NCBI RefSeq assembly: GCF_001039355.2 | Contig: NW_019775580.1 | Coordinates: forward strand, 494,266 to 558,251 | Source: Lingula anatina | Lineage: Eukaryota > Brachiopoda > Lingulata > Lingulida > Lingulidae | DNA: 63,986 bases | Direction: 5' to 3' | Shown here: in pieces, positions 36,501 through 47,400 of the stretch | Layout: the number at the start of each line of letters is the position of its first letter | How positions within the stretch are numbered: the stretch's first letter is position 1 | Notes under the pieces: model-generated | The model's input: the letters and a program-made list of their open reading frames with translations, nothing else | The model's database searches: none | What the model was told of the DNA's origin: nothing | Program-made: the position numbers and the translations under genes

Positions 36501-39500
36501 TGGAAGAAAAATGTTAAATAGGGAGAATTGAAATTCAGGGGAGATTTGAAAAAAAAGAGAGGAATGAGGAAAGAAAGAAAGAAAGAAAGAAAGTGGCAGC
36601 AGATAAAGCATTCTCCTACTGGTGAGTTTGTTCTCCACAGCCTCTGGTTCTCCTTTTACTCTCTTCACGGCCAGCTCTGGTACCTTTCTGTACACACTGT
36701 ACAGCAGCCCGTACTCCAGGAACATGGACACCACATTCCAACATGCGATAAAAATAGCGCCAACGACGTGTGCAGGCAGCGTGCCAGTCTCGGAGTATGT
36801 CATTATCTGACCCACCGCTGCTGGAGCCAAGATGGCGGTCGTTAGGTCGATTCTTCTCACTGTGGCATTGAGACCTGAAGTAGTAAAGATGGGATGCGTC
36901 AGGTGAAATATTCATTTCATTCACAGTAGGTGTTGTTCTTTTTAAACAGCAACTTGTTAGGGGCATATCCCTTACGAAAATTTCCTATAGGATCCTATAG
37001 GAAATCTTATAGGATCCCATAGGGCACATTTCCTATAGGATTTCCTATAGGATCCTATAGGAATTCCTATAATTATCAGAACTAATTAATAGACTTACTT
37101 GCCAGCTTGCCCTTGTTACCCTGACACATAACAACTACCCAGTCTCTCTCTACACAGATCTTATTATCAGAACTAATTAATAGACTTACTTGCCAGCTTG
37201 CCCTTGTTACCCTGACACATAACAACTACCCAGTCTCTCTCTACACAGATCTTATTATCAGAACTAATTAATAGACTTACTTGCCAGCTTGCCCTCGTTA
37301 CCCTGACACATAACAACTACCCAGTCTCTCTCTACACAGATCTAATTATCAGAACTAATTAATAGACTTACTTGCCAGCTTGCCCTTGTTACCCTGACAC
37401 ATGACAACTACCCAGTCTCTCTCCACACAGATCTTGGTGGCTACGCTGGCCAGCGCTGCAATGTCCGCTATGACGATGACCAGAATGGCAAACAGAGTGA
37501 ACAGTCCGCCCTCCCATGTCTTCATGATGTGAGACCTGGTAGAAATAACAAGGCAGGAAAGCTGTCAAATGTACAGAAAAATAGCAGAAAATAATGATGC
37601 ACAAAATAGGCTACTGTCGATTCTGATGCAGAAATAAAATAAAATCTCTGTAAATTAAGACAAGCTGGAAACTGCTGATTGAAAATAATAATTGATAAAA
37701 TAAAATATTACTGGACCTTGGTAAAATAAATCATTTCTAAAGTGATTTAATGTGATGATTTTGTCTTTCAAATGAAAGGTGTATAAAGTTCATGCACTGT
37801 AGCTAAAAATGGGTGCAAGTCTTAAGGAATAAAATACCCTTTTTACCATCTTTACACAAAAGATAATGAGAAACCTAATGAAAAATAAGATTAATAAATT
37901 AAGGGGTACATAAAGCAAAATTGATATCTGTACAAAACAATGTTTCATTCACCTGCTGTCAATAAAATCATAATCAATGAAGTCTAGAAGGTTGCAGTTT
38001 CTTAAAGTTTGCCATTTCCAGACAAATGTATGATATCACACAGTTACTCACAAAATTTGAAAGTTATAACAAAATTACACATATTTGTGTATTTCACAGG
38101 GATAATTTTTAAATAGATGTTGCTGAGGTTAGTGTTTACGTGCCATATTCAGTTTCTATAATCTCCAGTATGCCAGAGGCCCTGTCCATGCTAAACAATG
38201 TCATTTCTGCCCTGGGGATTTCTTTTTTATTCAAATCAAGAAATCCCATCACATGATTTAAGATTTTGGTTTTATGCATAAATCAATGAACTAGTTAGAA
38301 TCCTTTTACTTGGCATTCGTAGTTACCCACTATCAAAACAATGCAAAATGTACGCTGTTCAAAATTATGTGCAGAGTGCATAAACTCTGATTTTCCTTAT
38401 TGAAGGTCTGCAATATCAATCATAGCAATGCCAATGGATTGTTGTATTGTCACTTCTTAAGTCTTTTATAAGATCAGTTTTTCTTCAAATGTGCTTTGAC
38501 ACTACTGAATGCGAAGTTTCACTCCTGCCTGTTTAAAATTCTTTATGTAAACGTATAATCTTCACTGGAAGCCCCTTAAACACCAGTTTTTCTACAAATG
38601 ATCATGGCAGATAAAATACTTACTCTAATGTGAACATGATACATAGTAAGATGGCAGATAAAATAACGGCAGTGTTTTGGATGAAGAGGGAGATGCGCAC
38701 AGCTGAAACATAAAACAGAGCTAATGTTCACAATGGGAAGAAATAAAGAAAGTTGAAATAAATAATAAACAACTTTGCAAACTATAAATAAATGGTGTTT
38801 AATACCCTGAATAAAAAGAAACAATTTCTATAAAGACAGAGAGTGATATCACATCATAATATGAAATTATAAAATAAAAAGCCAACTAACTCAAACTGAA
38901 AATTGTTTATGCAAAGTTGCCAGACAAGCAAACAAGGGGCACAAAAGTAAGAGGTTTTGTCGGTCTACAAATCTCTTCATCAAGGGCCTGCTTACAAAGA
39001 AAAAACTTCATCCCGAAAACTGATCTTAACTTTTAGACCAAATATTGAAGTCTACCCCAATGAAAAATTGCACCTATTTACAAAAAACATTCAATTTGGT
39101 AATGTTTTAGGACAATTCTCCAAATTTCCAGTCAACCTCAATACAGGATACAGGGTTGGATCCAGGACAATTGGAAAGGGGGGGGGGGTCTGCAGATGCG
39201 AAGACAACCTTGGTAATTAAGTTCTTAGCCAGAAAACCTGACTTTAGTTTTGTAAAACTGGGGCTATGTGTTAACCTCTGAGCCTCATATTCCTGTCTAT
39301 CCAGTCTCCAATAACAGCTCCAAACAGAAGAATAGATCCTCCTCGTGTAAATCCATACACTGCCACCAGGCGGAGATCCTCTGAAAGCTGGACCAAGAAA
39401 AGACCGACTGCAAAACTCCACATGCGATCTCCCTGAAGATGAAAGAGATGAGGTCTTTTATACAATGTATGCACTGAGCAGAATGATTTTATGGATTAAA

Positions 39501-40714
39501 TTATTCTTATAAAAAATTCTACCATCAAATACAATTTGTCTGTCATATATAGTTTACTGTATAGGATTTATTCAAGAAAATTCAAGAAATGGAGGAGAAA
39601 AAACTTGGAGCAGAAAATTGTTACATTTATGTTAACTTTCATGATTATCACATTTCATTTTTTAAAACTTCAAAGTTAATATAGTGACTGACAAGATGAA
39701 ATCACCCTTTCTAAATTTAATTAGGAGTCTTGGGCCAATGTTTGGCTTGAGTTAACACGAGATTTCAAATGATTGTTCATGTCATTACTATGATAATCAT
39801 AAAAGATTATAACAGTGCTAGGGAAAACTGCTACTAAACAGCATACATCTGCAAGAGACTTAGAGTTAAATTAAATTTACAAAGTAAGTTTTTCTTGTGA
39901 ATCAAATACAATACTGTTTCATCAGACAGCAGAAATAGGATCTTACCCACGCTGACAGTGTGTGACTAAAGTATACCATGAAAGCTGGACTCTTCAGCCA
40001 TTCCTTGAAACGACCTAAAAGACACCAAGGGCAAAGTTTACAATGATGATAATGGTAAAGATAATGAAATATACAATGGGACACTGTACGTTGCAATACC
40101 ACTTGTAGAGTGCTGTAGAATGACAAAATATTTAATAGTAGCTAAAGCTACTGAAAATGTGATACTACATACGGAATAAAACTAAAGAAAAATTTTCTAT
40201 TCTTGAGTTTTGACACAATATTTGAAGATATTATTTTATGCAAAAACAACTAAAAGTTTAGCAAATAACTCTTGTTAAAAGAAGGTATGTTCCAAAACTC
40301 CCATGAAATGAACTGTGAATTTTCAATTTTAGGAAAAGAAAGTTAAATGTCAAAATCATGTTCATCAATAGACTTGTGAAGATTCTTTTGATTGATGGTA
40401 AGATGAGACATATAAGTAGCTATGGACAAAATAATCTTCACAAGTCTATTACAATAACATACCTAATGAAACTGTTCAACACTATGTTCATCAAGATATT
40501 CTCTTTATGCATACTAATGAGTATTGTAACACACGGGCTGCTAAACAACAACTGCACACCAACTGTTTGGTGCACTGAACCAACTGTATACATCACGCAA
40601 GCCTATTTTATCTGACACAATCTGAAAATAATCAATGAAATATTGTTGTCCCTGACCAGGGAGGGAGATTCTTGCTTAGTACTTACTGCATCTGCTTTGA
40701 CCGTCGCCTGCCAT
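33545..40714 (-). CDS. SLC40A1: Ferroportin (SLC40A1), iron exporter, divergent
   Basis: Ten exons on the minus strand splice in frame to ~740 aa (human 571): 40687-40714, 39947-40014, 39276-39432, 38624-38702, 37372-37535, 36620-36874, 35981-36135, 35296-35494, 34176-34925 and 33545-33912. Ferroportin is a 12-span plasma-membrane exporter of ferrous iron. Conserved blocks include GDRMWSFAVGLFLVQL, GAVIGDWIDRN, ERDWVVV, NATVRRIDL, AILAPAAVGQIMT, AGLGLAFLYMTVLGFD, VTQLIQENV and ERGVVNGVQSSLN. The extra length lies in an acidic Glu/Lys cytoplasmic loop (exon 7) and a long extracellular loop in exon 9 with several N-glycosylation sequons and a run of five Arg. Human Asp39 is kept, but His43, Cys326 and His507 correspond to Ser, Asn and Lys. 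The start is the ATG of the short first exon, as in vertebrates. Confidence 0.95.
36975..37070. repeat. Palindromic tcctatagga cluster
   Basis: About eight units of the self-complementary tcctatagga and variants are packed into SLC40A1 intron 5. They directly abut the 91-bp tandem repeats. The cluster could form hairpins and may have promoted the neighbouring duplication. Confidence 0.85.
37071..37434 (-). repeat. 91-bp x4 tandem repeat across the SLC40A1 exon 5 splice donor
   Basis: Four 91-bp units each contain ~60 bp of the 3' end of exon 5, its gtaagt donor and ~25 bp of intron. The unit at 37344-37434 holds the real exon end (donor just below 37372); three more follow downstream in the transcript, with donor motifs at 37275, 37184 and 37093. 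Since 91 is not a multiple of three and the intronic part reads into a stop, only the first donor gives full-length protein. Confidence 0.92.
37547..37608 (-). repeat. Dispersed ~60-bp repeat, copy 3
   Basis: Diverged minus-strand copy of the repeats at 412 and 8611, containing ctgtacatttgacagctt. It lies just upstream of the SLC40A1 exon 5 acceptor. Confidence 0.65.
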
Positions 40715-41462
40715 TGTCTGTGATCAAAACAAGCCGACTGTCGCTTTTTCGAACCCTGGATTTTTTCTTCCTTTAACTTGATGGTGTCGTTTTTCGATCT
40801 TGCAACAATTGGTGTTTATCTTACGTCACTTCCACCACGAGACACAGACAGCATTATTCTCAATACAACTGTTCTAGGAAACAAAATACAGGCTGTTACA
40901 TCAAGTGAACGTTCTAAGATAAATTAAACGAAGCGCTGACATGGAAGCTCTCAGTTTCCTTTTCCAAACAACCCCCGTCTATGACATCGGCTGTTTATTA
41001 TCAAATTATCTCAATTCACACTGCACCTATCGGTAGATATCCAAGATGAAATACAGTTACCGCATGTTTGCATGCAGTCCGACCTCTACCTTACAGCCAG
41101 AAAGATAAGAAGCTCCAATCTTTTGATTAATATTCCGTGGGCGGCAAACGTAAATCTCCTCGTGACCTTCACCCGTCAATCGTTTCTGTACTCCAAAGCT
41201 AAAGAGCATCCAGGTAAATGTTGTTACAAAATGGTAATGTTTTTATTGTATTGTTCAAATTATTTTGTTTTACATCCAGATTATTTGCTTCTGAATATTC
41301 TACATTGTCTGACAGATTTATATCATTTCCAACTAAAAACAGTGTAGCGATTCTCCTGCCCTCTATCGAATATTTGCCTCTGAGTCACGACGCCATCTTA
41401 CTTCCTGAAAGTCCACCCATTTCTTGAATTTTGACTGGGGTCTTAATACGTCTACCAGAAGG
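40715..41462. promoter_or_regulatory. Shared head-to-head promoter region of SLC40A1 and ARPC2
   Basis: The two start codons are ~750 bp apart on opposite strands. A CRE/ATF-like ttacgtcac is at about 40821. A YY1-type cgccatctt (41391-41399) overlapping an ETS-type acttcct lies ~60 bp before the ARPC2 ATG. No TATA box was recognised. No iron-responsive element could be supported in the SLC40A1 5' leader. Confidence 0.5.
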
Positions 41463-44400
41463 ATGATTTTACTGGAGATCAATAATAGGGTCGTGGAAGA
41501 AACGTTGACACTCAAATTCAAGAATGCACTAAGCGGGTATGTTCTTGTAAAAATATTTTAAAAAGTTGCCGGTTCCCTGTCCAGATTTATTGACCGCCGG
41601 CCGATTGAGTCGATGCAGACAGCTCAGTTTAGGTGTAATTCATTGTCGAGTTTTTTTTTTAGTTCTTAGTTTTGTGACATATACCTGCTCTTGAATTCAA
41701 ATACGTTATTCCCATGCAGTTGTATTGATTAAATAGTCAGTCATAACTTCCTGATTAGTCTATCCAGTTCAGCAGGCGGCACGTTACTGCCGTGCGATAT
41801 GACGGGCATTTAACGCGAAATTCATGCGTCAGCACTCCTTTTGACGATTTTGCTATGTACACTGTGCTAAGGCATGTTAGCAAAGCCCTCAAAAGTGTAA
41901 AACCAAAACCAGTTTTTGAATGCAACGTGGTGAGGAGCTCACTAATTCTTATCTTGCTTCTCATCTCCATCCTCAGCTGTCACTTTGATCATTTGTTGAA
42001 TTTAAAAACCACCTAGTCCACCAAATGCAATAAAAAAGATCAAAATCAGTTGTATCTCTTAAATATTTATTATAGACAGCTTCTAAAACAAAAAATAACC
42101 GCCATAGCCTTAGAAGTTCAAAAGAAAATAAAAACAGGCAAAAGTTGCACTCAAACTTATTCCACTAAATGCCATAGGTTACATCTTCTGTAAATCCCAC
42201 TTGCTCGCAAATAATCAATAGGAGTACTCATGCATGAATTTGGTGATAGCAAGCATTCAGTGATTCACTTTCAGAACATAGCTGTGTTTCACAAGAGCTC
42301 ATAATTATGAATAACCTATGCAAAGACTGCTGAGGATCTTTGCCAACTGAGGATGGTTTTACAAAGACATAAAAATTCTGCTTTTTTTTTTTTTTTATTC
42401 TGAAATGAATTCTGAGTTTCCAGCCCAAATTGCATAGTTGACTTTACAAAGTTAGCTACTCAAGTTTAGCAGTCTAGGCTTAGTCCAGAAACTTGAATTC
42501 CCTTGCCAAACAAACCTATTTCATATACTTCATGTCAATATTTGACCAGATTTTCTGCTATATAAAGGGATAATAACTGTTCGTATGAGATTCATATTTC
42601 ATAATACACATATTGTAAACAACTTTACTTGCTTGTCATTATCACACTGGAAAATATGGAACGTTGTTTATCCAAGGAAAATGTGTTTTTTGGTCATACG
42701 AACAGTTGTTTTCCCTTCAATGTACAGCAGTTAATTGTTAACTTTTTGATAAAAAGGTTTTAGAAAAATTGCCATTGATGGTTACTTTAACGATGGCATT
42801 GACTCTTTCACTTTCTGTACTCTGAAATGATGCATCCTTTAACAGTTTGAAAGTATATAGTGAACTTAGTGTCTTACTGAACCTAGAGGTTTGGTGAAAT
42901 AAAGCTTGCTTCAGATTTCTGTTAATGCCTTAAATGTTTAAGATGTTTTGAAGTTCATCTTTCTTCTTGTCTGATAAAAATGAATAGTCGAACTGTACTA
43001 TTCTTTATCCACAGAAACCCACAGCATGTAAAGGGTATTTGAGATCATTTCTTGAACCCAGATTTATATAATGTCAATATTTGAAGCAAGCTACATTTAT
43101 ATTCTTCTGAAAAATATATATTTTACTTTTACTCTCTCAATATTTTAGTTAATCATTCTATCAGTATTTATACAAGTGCATAGTTTTAAAGCATAACCAG
43201 AGGGGTAAAAACATCTTTAGTATTATTCTATTATTGTTGCAGTCTCTACTCCCAAAACAGTACAAATGATAAGAAAAGGTATTTATGTGTTGTAGTGTGT
43301 TGATGTGATGCCATTTTGTGATTGCTGGGGTTTTTAGTGCACTTCTACCATCACCATCACCCTGAGTGTCATTGTTTGCTTTTTTTTTTTTTTTTTTTTT
43401 AACAGATCATCAGTTTTTGATGTTCATTTTACTGAAATAAGGCAGTTGATTAAGGTGACCAACAAAAATCTTTTGAAGCAGAAAAAATTTAAAAGATAAA
43501 ATTGACACAAAGAAACTGAATTAAATTGCCACAAAAAATTTGACTTACTCAGGGCATAACTTTTAACTCCAAAATTGTTTGTAAAAATTTAATCCATTAT
43601 TTAATTGGTTGTTTGTTTTATAGTCATCATAGTCATCAGAGAATTTGTAAATTGTTAGCAAGATATAAACTAGGTTTAAAGTAAAGTCTTATTTTAGAGT
43701 TGTGTGAGATTCAGGGTGATAAGTTGCCTGTGTATTATGCATGTAGCTGACCTCTCTNNNNNNNNNNNNNNNNNNNNNNNNNNNNNNNNNNNNNNNNNNN
43801 NNNNNNNNNNNNNNNNNNNNNNNNNNNNNNNNNNNNNNNNNNNNNNNNNNNNNNNNNNNNNNNNNNNNNNNNNNNNNNNNNNNNNNNNNNNNNNNNNNNN
43901 NNNNNNNNNNNNNNNNNNNNNNGTGCATGTAGCCGACCTTGCTGCCCCCCCCCCCCCCAAATCCTCTGCCTCCATACTCCATCTCTGCACAGTATACTTA
44001 GTTGTTGCATTAATGTTGTTGTTGTGTGATGTCAATATTTAATATTAGTAGGCTGAACAGTACATTATAACAGCTTGTAAACTTTCATATTAAGCATGTT
44101 TTTAGTTTTATGTGCTTGTTTTACCTAGTATGTTTTAAGCAGATCTTGAAAAATTAAAGATTTCATTTATTTTTTTTAATTTATTTATTTAATTTGTAAA
44201 AAATAGTATCTCAGCTTGTTATAGAAATATACATAAAAAATGGCAAAAATTGAGAAAAAAGATGGCATATATCAGTGTAAAATTTAACCCTGCAGTCTGA
44301 TTACAATGTTGAGATGTCAGTCACACACAAGACAAAGAATTGTTAAGACATATTATGATATATTGTTATCAAGTGGTATCAAAATACAATTTGTGAAGTT

Positions 44401-47400
44401 GACAAAGGTAGATTTCTTATGTGACACCTTTTTCAGAATTGAGAATTAAAATTGTGCATTTAGATTAAGTTTTTTTTTTCTCTGAAAATGATGATAATGG
44501 TAATCTCATTAAAACATATATATTTAGGCAAATCTCTGGATGAGAGTTTTTAGCTTTCTTGGATTTTAGTTTGTACTGCAATTGTCACATGTTACAGATT
44601 TGGTTTTCTTAATTTGCAACATATATCAATTTTTGTATTAATACTCGCCATAATAGTAAGTTTTCATGTGGATAAATACCAGAACCTTTCTGTTTTTCAC
44701 ATTTAAAATGATTAATTCTCGATATGTTGAAAATTTTTTATTTGTACCCAGCAGTAAATATCCCTAGCCTAGCAGGCAAAGAGAATGTGGCACGAAAAAA
44801 ATAATAAATAAAATTTTGCTGTGCATGTTTTTGTTCTACTAACCACTGGCACTGCTGTTTACCTGTGTCACTGAGTGCACTTGTCTCGTAACATGGTTTG
44901 AAACGTTTCATTTTACCTCGCTGTGATTGGAACTTTAGCTTTCAGTGCTTATCATTGATGATAAAGGCTGTTCCCCATTTTGTTAGCTTAATCAGTTGTT
45001 AGAAATCAGTGACTGTGTATTTACTTAGTGTGGTATCAAATGGCCCTTATTTGAATCCTGTTTTAAAAAGAAGTGTCTTTTAGATGAGGAAGTATATCAG
45101 AATCAGATTTTCAGAAGTTAATTTATGTGTACTTGTTCTTGAATACTGTTAGTTTTACTCTTACTTAGATTCTAGACTTTTGCATTTAAGTGGTGGAAAT
45201 CTATGATTCAGAAACAGTGACTGCATTTTCTGTTGAATTTTGTTAACCTGATGATTTTTACCACTAAATAAAAGATTGCTGTGTTAATGGAAAATTTAAC
45301 TTGTGCAAAATGCTGTCATTGGTTATTAGCAGGTCAGAAGAAACTATAGAGTTTTGTTAGACAGTGAAATATCAAGTGTTGTGAGAATCACTTTGATTAA
45401 GACAATTTTCATCTTTTACAGGGGAAAACCAGAAAGTGTTGATATCACTGTAGCAGGTGAGGGAATTTTTTTAATTGTAGTTTTATAATAGTATAAAAGC
45501 ATTTGTAGTTACTAGTAAGGGGATTAAGTGACCACAGTGACCATAGTGACTTTCAAAATACCAAAGAAAATTCAACCAGAGAGAGAGAGAGAGAGAGAGA
45601 ATTTTGAAAAGAAGTAGTGCCAGCCAGTGAGGTTGATTTTGGAGGTGTGCAAGTCTGTGGTCATTTCTTATGTCCTGTGCGACCAGTTTGTTTTTTATTA
45701 ATGATTATTAAACAACTGCAGCCATGCTTGTCTAATTTCAATTTTTTTTTTTTTTTTTTTTTTGTTTCTGATTAAAATATTAATGGTTAGTATACCATGT
45801 GTATATTTTAGATTTTGACGGTGTCATATACCATATATCCAACCCAGATGGAGACAAATTTAAAGTTAGAGTAAGTATTGAGAAATATGCCTTTCATTGG
45901 ATAATTATTATGATGTCTTCTTGATTTGAGTGAATATTTAGAATATGTAAAATTTAATTTTTAAAAGAGTGATTTACAATTATTGCCATCATTTTAGTAG
46001 GGCAAAGAATTGCCCTTAGAAGGCGGTGTTTGACATCGTATGATTTGATTGCTGAGAAAATCTTCTAAAAAATAAAGTGTAGAAAAAGTGGTGCATTTCT
46101 CTTCCAGGTCAGCATCTCTCTCAAGTTCTACAAAGATCTCCAGGAGCACGGAGCAGATGATTTGATCAAGCGAGAGTACAGTGCATTCCTCACCACACCA
46201 GAAGAAGGTAAAACTATACGCTTACCGTAGCTCTATGGCTCATCCACATTGAAACTAGTGATCTCAATAGATCACTTCATTTTCACAGGGACTCCTGCTG
46301 AATGTAGTCAGATTACCACACCTCTTCTTGTTTTCGATTCTGTCTACAATCACTGGCTTTTCTGTGTTCCACTTCACACTGAGACACACTCTTACACTCT
46401 TATGGGTACCTACTTGTAAATTCTGAGGATATATTTCCCTTTCAGTCTTCAAAGAAAAATGCTGAAATGTAATTTTAATGAAGTCATATTTATATTTTCA
46501 GGCTACAATGTATCATTAGTCTACGATTTAGAAAATGTTCCCTCTGATTGGCCAGAAGTAGTCAAGAAGGCGGGGCTTCTGAAACGTAACTGCTTTGCAT
46601 CTGTATTTGAAAAATACTTTGAAATTCAAGAAAAAGGGGAGGGAGGACGAAAGCGAGCTGTGATCAATTACAGAGATGAGGAAACCATGTAAGTTACAGA
46701 GATAAATAATGAAAGCTGTTTAATTGCATTAGATCTTATTGAAGCAAATGACTCGCCACTTGTTATCATTTTTTAATATTAAAATACAGAGTTGAGATAT
46801 TTCAGAAAAATCATGAAATTGTTCTTAATATTCACTACATTGACTGAAAAATGTATATAAAGTAAACAAGAGCTAGTTAGATATTTTTACCAAATTATTT
46901 ATTTACTCCAAGACAGTGAGTAATTTAGGGCAGTTAATGTTAAAAGTTTGTCCTATTATTTCACCAGGTATGTGGATGCAAAGAAGGATCGAGTGACGGT
47001 GATCTTTAGCACGGTGTTCAAAGACGATGACGACATCATCATTGGAAAGGTGTTTATGCAGGTAAGTCAGGAGTTTGTCTTCCATCATTTCACCTGCAGA
47101 TCAGTGAAAATGTAGTCTTGCTTTGAAACAGTAACTCAGTTTCTATGTTGTTATCATAGTTATATTAAAAAAAGATTCAAATTACAACTTGACATGTAAG
47201 TTATTATTACTCCATTATTAGTGTATGATATTATCTGTTTTTCTAAGTTCATTATGTATTTCATGGGGGGGATTTTCTATGCTGAATTGTTCTGGTAGAA
47301 AGCACATCTGATTACTGTAGCAATCTATGTAATTTGCATTATATCAACTAAACAAAAAGGTTTGTTCTCTTTTTTTTTTCCCCATAATCACAAATATTAA

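Noticed and set aside
41018-41023. Iron-responsive element loop (CAGTGT on the minus strand) upstream of SLC40A1
   Set aside because: The flanking bases do not form the five-pair upper stem or the bulged-C lower stem.
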